Assembly (NCBI RefSeq): GCF_024448505.1
Contig: NZ_JAMOHV010000003.1
Location: forward strand, 1-64,000
Direction: 5' to 3'
Length of the DNA: 64,000 nucleotides
Origin: Stutzerimonas degradans
GTDB taxonomy: Bacteria > Pseudomonadota > Gammaproteobacteria > Pseudomonadales > Pseudomonadaceae
This document shows positions 40,886-50,003 of this stretch, one piece after another. How positions within the stretch are numbered: position 1 is the stretch's first letter; each line of letters opens with the position of its first letter. The notes under the pieces are model-generated. The model searched no databases and was not told the origin of the DNA. It was given only the letters and a program-made list of their open reading frames with translations. A program made the position numbers and the translations under genes.

Positions 40886-41848
40886 TTGTTGGGTGAGTTC
40901 GAGCTGATCCGTCACTACTTCGCCGCCGCCGCTTGCGCCAGGGCTGGCGGCGAAGTCGTGCTGGGCATCGGCGACGATTGCGCCCTGCTGGACATTCCGA
41001 CCGGCGAACAGCTGGCCGTTTCCACCGACACCCTGGTCGCCGGGGTGCATTTCCCCGATCCCTGCGATCCGTTCCTGCTCGGCCAGCGTGCACTGGCGGT
41101 TGCTGCCAGCGATCTTGCCGCCATGGGCGCGACGCCGATCGGCTTCACCCTGGCCCTGACGCTGCCGGCTGCCGACGCACTCTGGCTGGCCGAATTCGCG
41201 CGCGGCCTGGATGCGATGGCGCTCGACTGCAGCCTGCGTCTGATCGGCGGAGATACCACGCGCGGGCCGTTGTGCCTGACCGTCACCGTGTTCGGCCGGG
41301 TTCCGGCGGGGCAGGCACTGGTTCGGCATGGTGCGCAGGTCGGCGATCTGCTCTGCGTCGGCGGCGCGCTCGGAGAAGCCGCCGGCGCCTTGCCGCTGGT
41401 GCTGGGGCAGGCTGAGGCCGCTGCGGACGTTGCCGAGCATCTGCTGGCGCGCTACTGGTCGCCACAACCGCAGCTGGCGCTGGGCGAGGCGTTGCGCGGA
41501 CGGGCCACGGCGGCGCTGGATATCTCCGACGGGCTGCTCGCCGACTGCGGACATATCGCCAAGGCCTCGGGCGTCGCGCTGCGGATCGAGCGCGAGCGGG
41601 TACCGCTGGCCGCGCCGCTGCGGCGTTTCGCCGGCGACGCCGAGGCGCTGCGCTGCGCACTCGCCGGTGGCGACGACTACGTGCTGGCCTTCACCCTGCC
41701 GCCCGCCGAGCTGGCGGCGCTGCAGGATGCCCAGTGGCCGGTGCATGTCATCGGCTGCGTCGCGGCCGGGCTGGGTGTGCAGCTGGTCGACGCGACGGGC
41801 AACGAACTGCCGGTGTCCGCGCGTGGCTACAACCATTTCCATGCATAG
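40886..41848 (+). CDS. thiL: Thiamine-monophosphate kinase
   Basis: Phosphorylates thiamine monophosphate to the active diphosphate. The 320-aa product begins GEFELIRHYF and has GIGDDCALLD, STDTLVAGVHF and LIGGDTTRGPL, the Mg-ATP motifs of ThiL. The start is one of two consecutive TTG codons (40886 or 40889), with GAGGG upstream; no ATG is available. Confidence 0.94.
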   Translation: MLGEFELIRHYFAAAACARAGGEVVLGIGDDCALLDIPTGEQLAVSTDTLVAGVHFPDPCDPFLLGQRALAVAASDLAAMGATPIGFTLALTLPAADALWLAEFARGLDAMALDCSLRLIGGDTTRGPLCLTVTVFGRVPAGQALVRHGAQVGDLLCVGGALGEAAGALPLVLGQAEAAADVAEHLLARYWSPQPQLALGEALRGRATAALDISDGLLADCGHIAKASGVALRIERERVPLAAPLRRFAGDAEALRCALAGGDDYVLAFTLPPAELAALQDAQWPVHVIGCVAAGLGVQLVDATGNELPVSARGYNHFHA

Positions 41849-41887
41849 GCGTCGCTGCGCCAGCACGATCAGAAAAGGAACGCTGTC

Positions 41888-42385
41888 TTGACTGACTCCT
41901 CGCCGCTCGCGGCCAAGCCGCAAGTCCTGGTCTGGTCCAACCCCTGGCACAACCTGGCGTTCGGCTTCGGTTCCGGCCTGATGCCGAAGGCGCCTGGCAC
42001 CTGGGGTTCGCTGGTGGCGCTGCCGTTCGTGCCGCTGTGGCAGCTGCTGCCGGGCTGGGGCTACGGCGTGCTGCTGGTGCTGAGCATGCTGTTCGGTATC
42101 TGGCTGTGCGGCAAGGTGGCGCGCGAGCTGGGCGTGCACGACCACGAGGGCATCGTCTGGGACGAGTTCGTCGGCATCTGGATGACCTTCTGGCTGGCGC
42201 CGCAAGGCTGGCACTGGCTGCTGCTCGGTTTCGTCGTGTTCCGCGTGATGGACATCGCCAAGCCCTGGCCGATCAGCTGGGTCGACCGTCATGTGCACGG
42301 CGGCATCGGCATCATGCTCGACGACATCCTCGCCGGTGCCGCTGCCTGGGCGGTGATGCAGGGGCTGGTGGCGCTGCTGGCGTGA
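41888..42385 (+). CDS. pgpA: Phosphatidylglycerophosphatase A
   Basis: Dephosphorylates phosphatidylglycerol phosphate in the inner membrane. The 165-aa product has FGFGSGLMPKAPGTWGSL, WDEFVGIWMTFW and MLDDILAGAAAW, containing the family's acidic residues, with four helices. TTG start at 41888 with AAGGA eight bases upstream. thiL-pgpA is a conserved pair. Confidence 0.93.
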   Translation: MTDSSPLAAKPQVLVWSNPWHNLAFGFGSGLMPKAPGTWGSLVALPFVPLWQLLPGWGYGVLLVLSMLFGIWLCGKVARELGVHDHEGIVWDEFVGIWMTFWLAPQGWHWLLLGFVVFRVMDIAKPWPISWVDRHVHGGIGIMLDDILAGAAAWAVMQGLVALLA

Positions 42386-42470
42386 TCAAGTGTGCGGCGG
42401 CTCGCTGAATCCTCCGCTCGGCTGGCGGAAGATTGCCCGGCCCGTCCAACGTCTCCTTTCAAGGACTTCC

Positions 42471-43118
42471 ATGCGTCGCTTTGAACTTCTTCTCGCTGGC
42501 CTGCTGCTGTTGCCGTCGCTGACGGTGTCCGCGCCGATGGTGCAGGTGGTCGGGCTGTTTCCCGGTGCCGCAGTGCTGAACGTCGATGGCCAGCGCAAGC
42601 TGGTCCGGGTCGGCCAGACCGGGCCCGGCGGCGTCGAAGTGGTGAGTGCCGATTCGCGCGGTGCGGTGCTGCGCGTCGGCGGCGTCGAGCGCAGCTACGG
42701 CCTGAGTCGCGAGTACAGCGGCGCCGGCTATGCCGCGCCGGAAAAGACCCAGCTCAGCGTGGCCAAAGGGGTGGGCGGGCATTACTGGATCGCCGGATCG
42801 ATCAACAGCCAGCCGGTGCAGTTCCTTGTCGATACCGGAGCGACTTCGGTCGCCATCAACGAAAACCAGGCGCGGCGGCTGGGCATCGATTACCGGGCCG
42901 CCGGCCAGCCGCTGTTGGTCAACACCGCCAGCGGTACGGCCAAGGCCTGGCGCGTGCGCCTGAACAGCGTCAAGGTCGGTGCCATCGACGTGCTGGGCGT
43001 CGAAGCGGTCGTGCTCGAGGGCGAATCGCCCAGCGAAGCCCTGCTGGGCATGAGCTTCCTCGGCCGGGTCAGCTGGCGCGAGGACCAGGGTGTGCTCAGG
43101 CTGGAGTCGAAAATCTAG
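42471..43118 (+). CDS. Retropepsin-like aspartic protease family protein, exported
   Basis: A 215-aa protein with signal peptide (LLLAGLLLLPSLTVSA). It has a C-terminal single-copy aspartic protease domain with the catalytic FLVDTGATSVAI and a second motif LLGMSFLGRV. Substrate unknown. It corresponds to a hypothetical gene at this place in P. aeruginosa. ATG at 42471 preceded by AAGGA. Confidence 0.82.
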   Translation: MRRFELLLAGLLLLPSLTVSAPMVQVVGLFPGAAVLNVDGQRKLVRVGQTGPGGVEVVSADSRGAVLRVGGVERSYGLSREYSGAGYAAPEKTQLSVAKGVGGHYWIAGSINSQPVQFLVDTGATSVAINENQARRLGIDYRAAGQPLLVNTASGTAKAWRVRLNSVKVGAIDVLGVEAVVLEGESPSEALLGMSFLGRVSWREDQGVLRLESKI

Positions 43119-43274
43119 CGCTGGCAATCCTGCTTCGGCGGAGGAGCGCCGTGCCACCCGGCCGGGCGGCATCGGCGCATCGATTCGGATTGCATTTGGC
43201 CGATTACGCTCGCCCTTTGCGCCTGCCAGTTAGTGTTACAATATCCGCCTTTTTCCTCTCTGGGATTTCCGCCC

Positions 43275-43892
43275 GTGTCTGTCGTGTTCGTCGCCGCTTC
43301 CAAACTGCCGACGCCGTTCGGTGTGTTCACCATGCATGGTTTTCTCGACCAGGACACCGGCAAGGAACATGTCGCGCTGACCCTCGGCGACGTGGCCGAT
43401 GGCAAGCCGGTGCTGGGACGGCTGCATTCCGAATGTCTGACCGGCGACGCGCTGTTCAGCCTGCGCTGCGATTGTGGCTTCCAGCTCGAGGCGGCTATGC
43501 GTGCTATTTCCGAAGAAGGGCGCGGCGTGCTGCTCTACCTGCGTCAGGAAGGTCGCGGCATCGGCCTGCTGAACAAGATTCGCGCCTATGAACTGCAGGA
43601 CGGCGGCGCCGACACCGTCGAGGCCAACGAGCGTCTGGGATTCGCGCCGGACATGCGCGACTACGGCATCTGCCTGCCGATGCTCGAGCACCTGGGTATC
43701 GCCGAGGTCAAGCTGATGACCAACAACCCGCGCAAGGTCAAGGCGCTGCAGGGCTTCGGCATCCGTGTGGCGGAGCGCAAGCCGCTGCAGATCGCGCACA
43801 ACCCGCACAACCGCAAATACCTCGCGACCAAGGCCGGCAAGCTCGGCCACATGCTCGGCGAGATTCATCAGGGCGAAGCCGAACAGTCGTGA
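43275..43892 (+). CDS. ribA: GTP cyclohydrolase II
   Basis: First step of riboflavin synthesis from GTP. The 205-aa product has zinc ligands in [18 protein letters not shown] and catalytic [20 protein letters not shown]. This intact enzyme compensates for the degenerate RibA-like domain in RibB. GTG start at 43275 ([14 protein letters not shown]). Its stop overlaps the next start. Confidence 0.96.
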   Translation: MSVVFVAASKLPTPFGVFTMHGFLDQDTGKEHVALTLGDVADGKPVLGRLHSECLTGDALFSLRCDCGFQLEAAMRAISEEGRGVLLYLRQEGRGIGLLNKIRAYELQDGGADTVEANERLGFAPDMRDYGICLPMLEHLGIAEVKLMTNNPRKVKALQGFGIRVAERKPLQIAHNPHNRKYLATKAGKLGHMLGEIHQGEAEQS

Positions 43893-44296
43893 ATCGCGCC
43901 GCTGTCCGCCGCCAGCTCGCCCGCGAGGGCTGGCTGCATGCCGCGCTGATGGTGCTGCCGGCGCTGCTGCTCGGCCGCACCGGGCTGCAGCTGGGCAACG
44001 GGGGACTGCTGCTGTTCGCCGCGGGCCTCGCCTCGCTGTTCTTCAGTCTGCCGGCGTTCACCCGCTTCAAACATGCGCTGATCGCTACCGAACAAGCGCT
44101 CGGCTGCGAGACCGAATTCGATGCCTGGGCTCATCTGCGGCGTGTCCGGCGCCGTGCGCTGCTGATCGCCTCATTGCCGGCCTGGCTGGCCGCGGTCGGT
44201 GCGCTGTTCGGCATGGAGCCGGTGGCGCGGCTGCTGCTGGTGCTCGGCAGCCTTACCTTGCTCGTCCTCTATCGCATTCCGCGGCAGCTGCGCTGA
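43889..44296 (+). CDS. Small integral membrane protein of unknown function
   Basis: A 135-aa protein with about four hydrophobic helices (for example [18 protein letters not shown] and [13 protein letters not shown]) separated by basic loops. No recognised motif. GTG start at 43889 overlaps the ribA stop, and its stop overlaps the next ATG, so it is co-translated between ribA and a BtuF-like gene. Confidence 0.75.
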   Translation: MNRAAVRRQLAREGWLHAALMVLPALLLGRTGLQLGNGGLLLFAAGLASLFFSLPAFTRFKHALIATEQALGCETEFDAWAHLRRVRRRALLIASLPAWLAAVGALFGMEPVARLLLVLGSLTLLVLYRIPRQLR

Positions 44297-45093
44297 TGCG
44301 ATTGTTGTGGGTCGTCGCGCTGCTGCTGGTGTCGCTTTCGGCGAGCGCCGCACAGCGGGTGGTAAGCCTGGCGCCCTCGCTCAGCGAAATCATGCTCGAA
44401 CTGGATGCCGGCGACCGGCTGGTCGGAATGCTTGACGGCGGCGAGCGACCGCCGGCATTGGCGGGCGTGCAGTCGGTCGGGCGCTATGGTCAGGTGGAGA
44501 TGGAAACCCTGCTCAGCCTGCGCCCCGATCTGGTGCTGCTCTGGCCGGACAGCATTCCGCGCGGCCAACGGCAGCAGTTGCAGCAGCTCGGCGTTCGGTT
44601 GCTGGTGGTCGAGCCGTCGCGTCTCGAACAGCTGGCCGAACAGTTCGCGCTGATCGGCCGCGCCGTCGACCGTGCCGAGCAGGGCGCTCAGCTGGCCGAG
44701 CGCTTCCGCCACGGCCTGGCGCAGCTACGCCAGCAGTACGCGCGCAAGCCACCGCTGCGGGTGTTCTATCAGGTCTGGCATCGCCCTCTGTATACGCTCG
44801 GCGGCCCGCAGATCATCAGCGAGGCGATCACGGTGTGCGGTGGGGTGAACGTGTTCGCCGACCTTCAGCTGCCGGCGCCACAGGTGAGCGTCGAAGCCGT
44901 GCTGGCGCGCGATCCCGAGGTGATCCTTGGCGGCAGCGGTGCCGAACTCGACAGCTGGAAAGCCTGGCCGCAGCTCAGTGCGGTACGCAGCGGTCGCCTG
45001 CTGGCCGTGCCGGACAAGGGACTGGAGCGGCCGAGCTTCCAGATGCTGGGGGCGATCGGGAAGCTCTGCGAAGTGATGGCGGCAGCGCCCTGA
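44296..45093 (+). CDS. BtuF-like periplasmic cobalamin-binding protein
   Basis: A 265-aa protein with signal peptide [18 protein letters not shown] and a type III substrate-binding fold. VVSLAPSLSEIMLELDAGDRLVGM and YGQVEMETLLSLRPDLVLLW are typical of BtuF. It would pick up vitamin B12 or a similar chelate in the periplasm. It converges on the B12-riboswitch receptor gene, consistent with that role; no btuCD is in the window. Confidence 0.85.
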   Translation: MRLLWVVALLLVSLSASAAQRVVSLAPSLSEIMLELDAGDRLVGMLDGGERPPALAGVQSVGRYGQVEMETLLSLRPDLVLLWPDSIPRGQRQQLQQLGVRLLVVEPSRLEQLAEQFALIGRAVDRAEQGAQLAERFRHGLAQLRQQYARKPPLRVFYQVWHRPLYTLGGPQIISEAITVCGGVNVFADLQLPAPQVSVEAVLARDPEVILGGSGAELDSWKAWPQLSAVRSGRLLAVPDKGLERPSFQMLGAIGKLCEVMAAAP

Positions 45094-45115
45094 GCGGGCG
45101 CGCCGGTAGACGCGA

Positions 45116-46981
45116 TTACAGTGACGGAGTCCAGGTGACGGCGAACAGTGCGGTGCGGCCTTCAGTGTTATATCCGTAACGGCCGTTGGCGGTGCTGTAG
45201 GTGGTTTCCGCATAGTCCTTGTCGAACAGGTTATCCAGCTTCAGGTCGAGCTTGAGCTCCTGATTGGCACGCCAGCTGCCACGTAACCCCACCAGGCCAT
45301 ATCCGCCCATTTCGATGTCGTTGTCGGCGTCGTCATAGCGACCGCTGACGGCTCTCCAGCTAGCGCCTACCGAAAACTCGCCCAGCTGCCGGTCCAGATC
45401 CAGGCTCAGCGTGCGCTTGGCGCGACGGGCGAGTGTATGACCGCTATCGCGATCGCGTGGGTCGATGAGGCCGGCAGCGAGGCTGGCCCGCCAACCGAAC
45501 AGGTCCTGCCGAAGAGTCGCCTCCAGCCCGTTGATCCGCGCGGTCTGGACATTCTGAGGAATCCAGAAGGCGTCCGAGACAATGGCGTCCTCAATGTCAG
45601 TGCGGTACAGCGACAATTCCAGCGAGCCGCTTTCACTGTAGCGGTTGCGCCATTGGAGCTCGTAGCTCTTGGATTTTTCGGGCGTAAGGTCCGGGTTTCC
45701 GAACCAGGAGTCATAGAGTTCGTTAAATGTTGGGGCGCGGAAGCCCTCGCTGTACGACACGACCACGTCGTTGCGGGTATCCAGCGGTACGGTAAGCGCC
45801 GCGTTCCAAGTGTTTTCGCTGCCGTACTGTTCGTTCTTGTCGTGGCGTAGGCCAATCTCGGTAGAGAACGCGTCGCCGTTATAGCGGTGCTGGATGAAGG
45901 CTGCCTGGTTCCAGCGTGAATCCTTGGAAAAGTCGCTCGAACTGTGCAGTTGGTCCTCATGCCAATCGGCACCGAGCAACAACTGATGCGCCGGATCGAG
46001 CTGAAGCGTATTCACCCAGCTGGCCGAGTCACGGTATGTCGAGTAGCTGTAGAACATATAGGCAGGAGCCAGTGGGGTGTCGTTTCCGGTGTCTCGCTTG
46101 TCCTCGCTGTGCCCGACTTCGAGCCGGCTGTCCCAGACATTATTGAGCTCGGCGTCAACGAACCCAGAGATGCTGCTCAGCTGGAAATCCGTGGTTGGTT
46201 TGGATGTGCCGCCCAAGTCTTCGAATTCGTTCTCTCCCCGCTGATCAATTGCGCTCACGCCGACTTCAACCGAGTCATTGAAGCGGTGCGCAAGATTCAG
46301 GCTGAGCGAGCGATTGCGGTAAGCGTCGTCATCGCCATTGGCGCCGAAGCTATCGCGCGTCGCATCGATACCTTGGGTTTCGTCCAGCGCGGCCCCCAGG
46401 TTGAAGCGAGTCTGGCCATTGCCCCCGGAGAGGCCCAGGCTGCGTTCGAAGGTGCCGTTGCTTCCGACGCCGAAGCGGGCCGCAGGCGCAAGCCCCTGGC
46501 CGCTGCCTTGGCGGGTGAAGATCTGCACCACCCCACCGATTGCATCCGAGCCATACAGCGCAGACCGCGGGCCGCGCACGACTTCGATCCGTTCGATCTG
46601 ATCGGGGCTGAGAAATTCGAGGCTGCTGGTGCCGCTGGAGGTCGCTGCGATGCGCTGACCGTCGACCAACACCAGGGTCTGGGTGCTGGAGGTGCCGCGA
46701 AGGAACAGGCCGGTTTGGCTGCCTGCTCCGCCTGTGCGGGTGATGCTTACGCCCGGCACACGTTCTAGCAGCTCGACGACGCTGCGAACCTGCAGCCGCT
46801 CGATATCGTCGCGGTTGAATACAGTGGTAGCCGCCGGGGTCTGGCTGCGTCGCTGTGGTTCGCGGTTTGCGCTGACCACCGTATCGGAGAGCTTAAGCGC
46901 TTCTTCTCGCGACAGATCGGCCGCATATGCATGAGCGCCAGGCAGCAGCGCCACGGCCAGGGCAAGTCGGGACAGTTTCAT
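45116..46981 (-). CDS. btuB: BtuB-like TonB-dependent vitamin B12 receptor
   Basis: A 621-aa outer-membrane receptor with a signal peptide ending AYAA and a TonB box region (LSDTVVSANRE, mature residues about 10-20). The plug domain contains VVELLERVPGVSI and IERIEVVRGPRSALYGSDAIGGVV, and a 22-strand barrel follows. The cobalamin riboswitch upstream supports B12 as substrate. The last residue is leucine rather than the usual phenylalanine. Confidence 0.92.
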   Translation of the reverse strand: MKLSRLALAVALLPGAHAYAADLSREEALKLSDTVVSANREPQRRSQTPAATTVFNRDDIERLQVRSVVELLERVPGVSITRTGGAGSQTGLFLRGTSSTQTLVLVDGQRIAATSSGTSSLEFLSPDQIERIEVVRGPRSALYGSDAIGGVVQIFTRQGSGQGLAPAARFGVGSNGTFERSLGLSGGNGQTRFNLGAALDETQGIDATRDSFGANGDDDAYRNRSLSLNLAHRFNDSVEVGVSAIDQRGENEFEDLGGTSKPTTDFQLSSISGFVDAELNNVWDSRLEVGHSEDKRDTGNDTPLAPAYMFYSYSTYRDSASWVNTLQLDPAHQLLLGADWHEDQLHSSSDFSKDSRWNQAAFIQHRYNGDAFSTEIGLRHDKNEQYGSENTWNAALTVPLDTRNDVVVSYSEGFRAPTFNELYDSWFGNPDLTPEKSKSYELQWRNRYSESGSLELSLYRTDIEDAIVSDAFWIPQNVQTARINGLEATLRQDLFGWRASLAAGLIDPRDRDSGHTLARRAKRTLSLDLDRQLGEFSVGASWRAVSGRYDDADNDIEMGGYGLVGLRGSWRANQELKLDLKLDNLFDKDYAETTYSTANGRYGYNTEGRTALFAVTWTPSL

Positions 46982-47064
46982 TCTTGGAATTCCTCAAAAG
47001 ATCACAGCTTTCGAGGAGGGCAGGAACAAGCGGGGGCGAAAGGGCAGACGGCCGCGCTTGACGG

Positions 47065-47275
47065 TGCTGCCCTCCGCAACACCCGTCGAATCCACCAGGC
47101 CGGTCTCCGGGCTTTCGACGCTCATCGCGCTCGCCTTCCCATGTCGGAACACAGTGGCTGTCGAGCGGACGGCGATCCGGCTGGATCGCGGTCGATTACC
47201 GTTGCGGGGGCAGCGCCGGCCTTGCTCTCGCGAGCGCACCGGCTTCCCGTTTAATGCGGACCTTGCGGTCGTGCA
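47065..47275 (-). ncRNA. Cobalamin riboswitch upstream of btuB
   Basis: On the minus strand the conserved cobalamin blocks occur in order: GGGAAGCCGGTGCG, CTGCCCCCGCAACGGTAA, GACAGCCACTGTGT and the B12 box AGCCCGGAGACCGGCCT. The order and spacing are those of the B12 riboswitch. It occupies most of the 455-base gap between btuB and the helicase gene, ending about 85 bases before the btuB ATG. Confidence 0.95.
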
Positions 47276-47436
47276 CACCTGGGCGGATAAGAAATCGCGC
47301 GAACCATACGGCCGCATGCGGCTAAACACAAGCTGATCGAAGGAGGTACGCGGCCGCAGATGCGCCACGGAGACAAGGCGCAGCCTGTTAGAATCCGCCC
47401 TTTTTCACCCCGCCGAATCGGCGCTGCGAGCCTGCC

Positions 47437-48762
47437 ATGACCTTCGCCTCCCTGGGCCTGATCGATCCGCTGCTGCGAACCCTGGAAACCCTCGACTACC
47501 GCAAGCCGACGCCGGTGCAGGCCGAAGCCATTCCCGCCGTGCTCAAGGGCCGCGACCTGATGGCGGCGGCGCAGACCGGCACCGGCAAGACCGCCGGTTT
47601 CGCCCTGCCGTTGCTGCAGCGCCTGACCATGGAAGGCGCCAAAGTCGCGAGCAATTCGGTACGCGCGCTGGTGCTGGTGCCGACCCGCGAGCTGGCCGAG
47701 CAGGTGCACGAGAGCTTTCGTGTCTACGGGCAGAACCTGCCGCTGCGCACCTACGCGGTGTACGGCGGGGTCAGCATCAACCCGCAGATGATGGCGCTGC
47801 GCAAGGGCATCGATGTGCTGGTGGCAACCCCCGGCCGGCTGCTCGATCTGTACCGGCAGAACGCCGTGGGTTTCAGCCAGCTGCAGGCGCTGGTGCTCGA
47901 CGAGGCCGACCGCATGCTCGACCTCGGTTTCGCCGACGAGCTGGACCAGCTGTTCGCCGCCCTGCCGAGGAAGCGCCAGACCCTGCTGTTCTCCGCGACC
48001 TTCTCCGAGGCGATCCGGCAGATGGCCCGCGAGCTGCTGCGCGACCCGCTGTCGGTCGAGGTCAGCCCGCGCAATGCTGCGGCGAAGACGGTCAAACAGT
48101 GGCTGGTGCCGGTGGACAAGAAGCGCAAGTCCGAGCTGTTCCTGTATCTGCTGGCGGAACGGCGCTGGGGCCAGGTGCTGGTGTTCGTCAAGACGCGCAA
48201 GGGCGTCGACCAGCTGGTGGATGAGCTGCAGGCGCAGGGCATCGCCAGCGATGCGATCCACGGCGACAAGCCGCAGGCCTCGCGGCTGCGCGCGCTGGAG
48301 CGCTTCAAGGCCGGCGAAGTACAGGTGCTGGTGGCGACCGATGTCGCCGCGCGCGGGCTGGATATCCACGACCTGCCGCAGGTGGTCAACTTCGACCTGC
48401 CGACCGTCGCCGAGGACTACGTGCACCGCATCGGCCGCACCGGCCGCGCCGGCGCCTCGGGCGAGGCGATCTCGCTGGTCAGCGCCGATGAAGTCGATCA
48501 GCTGGCGGCCATCGAAACGCTGATCAACCAGGTGCTGCCGCGCCACGACGAGCTGGGCTTCGTGCCGGATCATCGCGTGCCGACCACCACCCTCGGCGGG
48601 CAGATCATCAAGAAGCCGAAGAAACCGAAGAAGCCCAAGGACGCCGCCGGCAAGGGCAAGATCCACCTCGGCAACTGGTTCGACGAGAACGAAAAGCCCA
48701 ACGCCAAACCCATCCGCAAGGTGCCGAGTCTGGGCGGCGGCAAGCCGGCGAAGAAGCGCTGA
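47437..48762 (+). CDS. rhlE: DEAD-box RNA helicase, RhlE-like
   Basis: A 441-aa ATP-dependent RNA helicase with Q-motif and motif I AAQTGTGKTAGF. It also has PTRELAEQ, VLDEADRMLDLGF, the SAT motif in LFSATF, ATDVAARGLDI and HRIGRTGRAG. The lysine-rich tail (KKPKKPKKPKD) would bind RNA. Subfamily assignment (RhlE versus related) is by resemblance only. Confidence 0.88.
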   Translation: MTFASLGLIDPLLRTLETLDYRKPTPVQAEAIPAVLKGRDLMAAAQTGTGKTAGFALPLLQRLTMEGAKVASNSVRALVLVPTRELAEQVHESFRVYGQNLPLRTYAVYGGVSINPQMMALRKGIDVLVATPGRLLDLYRQNAVGFSQLQALVLDEADRMLDLGFADELDQLFAALPRKRQTLLFSATFSEAIRQMARELLRDPLSVEVSPRNAAAKTVKQWLVPVDKKRKSELFLYLLAERRWGQVLVFVKTRKGVDQLVDELQAQGIASDAIHGDKPQASRLRALERFKAGEVQVLVATDVAARGLDIHDLPQVVNFDLPTVAEDYVHRIGRTGRAGASGEAISLVSADEVDQLAAIETLINQVLPRHDELGFVPDHRVPTTTLGGQIIKKPKKPKKPKDAAGKGKIHLGNWFDENEKPNAKPIRKVPSLGGGKPAKKR

Positions 48763-48945
48763 TCGGCCTGGCGCGCGGAAACGGCGCAGCCTTGTCCACG
48801 GCACGGATCGCGCGCGGGCCGTGCAAGGGCGATTTGTTGAGCGTGCCTGCGACGGTTTGCGTCATCACGCGGTTGGCGATTGAGGTCTAGGCTTGGTCCG
48901 GCCTGCCGACGCAGGCCCGTACGTCCTGTCTCAAGGAGTCAACCG

Positions 48946-49968
48946 ATGACCCAGACCATGAAAGCCGCGGTGGTACATGCCTTCGGCGAGCCGCTGCGCC
49001 TCGAGGAAGTCAAGGTGCCGCTGCCCGGCCCCGGCCAGATTCTGGTGAAGATCGCCGCCTCCGGCGTGTGTCACACCGACCTGCATGCGGCCGAAGGCGA
49101 CTGGCCGGTGAAGCCGGCGCTGCCGTTCATTCCAGGCCACGAAGGCGTCGGCCATGTGGCCGCAGTCGGCGCCGGCGTGACGCGGGTGAAGGAGGGCGAC
49201 CGGGTCGGCGTGCCCTGGCTGTACACCGCCTGCGGTTGCTGCGAGCACTGCCTGACCGGCTGGGAAACCCTCTGCGAGAGCCAGCAGAACACCGGCTACT
49301 CGGTCAACGGCGGCTATGCCGAATACGTGCTGGCGGACCCGAATTACGTGGGCATCCTGCCGAAGAACGTCGAGTTCGACGAGATCGCGCCGATCCTCTG
49401 CGCCGGCGTCACCGTCTACAAGGGCTTGAAGGTCACCGGCGCGCGGCCCGGGCAGTGGGTGGCGATTTCCGGTATCGGCGGCCTCGGCCATGTCGCGGTG
49501 CAGTATGCCAAGGCCATGGGCCTGCACGTGGTGGCGGTGGATGTCGACGACGCCAAGCTGGAACTGGCCAAGCGCCTGGGGGCCAACCTGACCATCAATG
49601 CACGCACGGAAAATCCGGTGGAAGTGGTGCAGCGCGACATCGGCGGGGCCCATGGCGTGCTGGTCACGGCGGTGTCCAACAGCGCCTTCGGTCAGGCCAT
49701 CGGCATGGCGCGCCGGCGCGGCACCGTGGCGCTGGTCGGCCTGCCGCCGGGAGATTTCCCGACGCCGATCTTCGACGTCGTGCTCAAGGCGATCAGCATC
49801 ACCGGGTCCATCGTCGGCACCCGCGCCGATCTGCAGGAGGCGCTGGACTTCGCCGGCGAAGGGCTGGTCAAGGCGACCATCCATACCGACAGCCTCGACA
49901 ACATCAACCAGATCCTCGACGACATGCGCGCCGGTCGTATCGAAGGCCGCATCGTGATGAAGATGTAG
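48946..49968 (+). CDS. adhP: Zinc-dependent alcohol dehydrogenase
   Basis: A 340-aa medium-chain dehydrogenase. It has catalytic zinc ligands in [15 protein letters not shown] and GHEGVGHV and structural-zinc cysteines in [15 protein letters not shown]. The NAD-binding [16 protein letters not shown] is followed by an acidic D that favours NAD. It resembles AdhP/AdhA ethanol-active enzymes. ATG at 48946 with AAGGAG upstream. Confidence 0.9.
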   Translation: MTQTMKAAVVHAFGEPLRLEEVKVPLPGPGQILVKIAASGVCHTDLHAAEGDWPVKPALPFIPGHEGVGHVAAVGAGVTRVKEGDRVGVPWLYTACGCCEHCLTGWETLCESQQNTGYSVNGGYAEYVLADPNYVGILPKNVEFDEIAPILCAGVTVYKGLKVTGARPGQWVAISGIGGLGHVAVQYAKAMGLHVVAVDVDDAKLELAKRLGANLTINARTENPVEVVQRDIGGAHGVLVTAVSNSAFGQAIGMARRRGTVALVGLPPGDFPTPIFDVVLKAISITGSIVGTRADLQEALDFAGEGLVKATIHTDSLDNINQILDDMRAGRIEGRIVMKM

Positions 49969-49976
49969 GCACCGGA

Positions 49977-49996
49977 CGGCGGCCTTCGGGCCGCCG
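49977..49996. terminator. UUCG-capped hairpin between adhP and the GHKL gene
   Basis: CGGCGGCC pairs with GGCCGCCG around the very stable TTCG loop, in the 35-base gap between two convergent genes. A T-run is missing, so efficiency is uncertain. Confidence 0.5.
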
Positions 49997-50003
49997 CTGC
50001 GCC

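Noticed and set aside
40223-42298. A 691-codon minus-strand frame over nusB, thiL and pgpA
   Set aside because: All three genes beneath it are certain. The frame has no start signal or domain.
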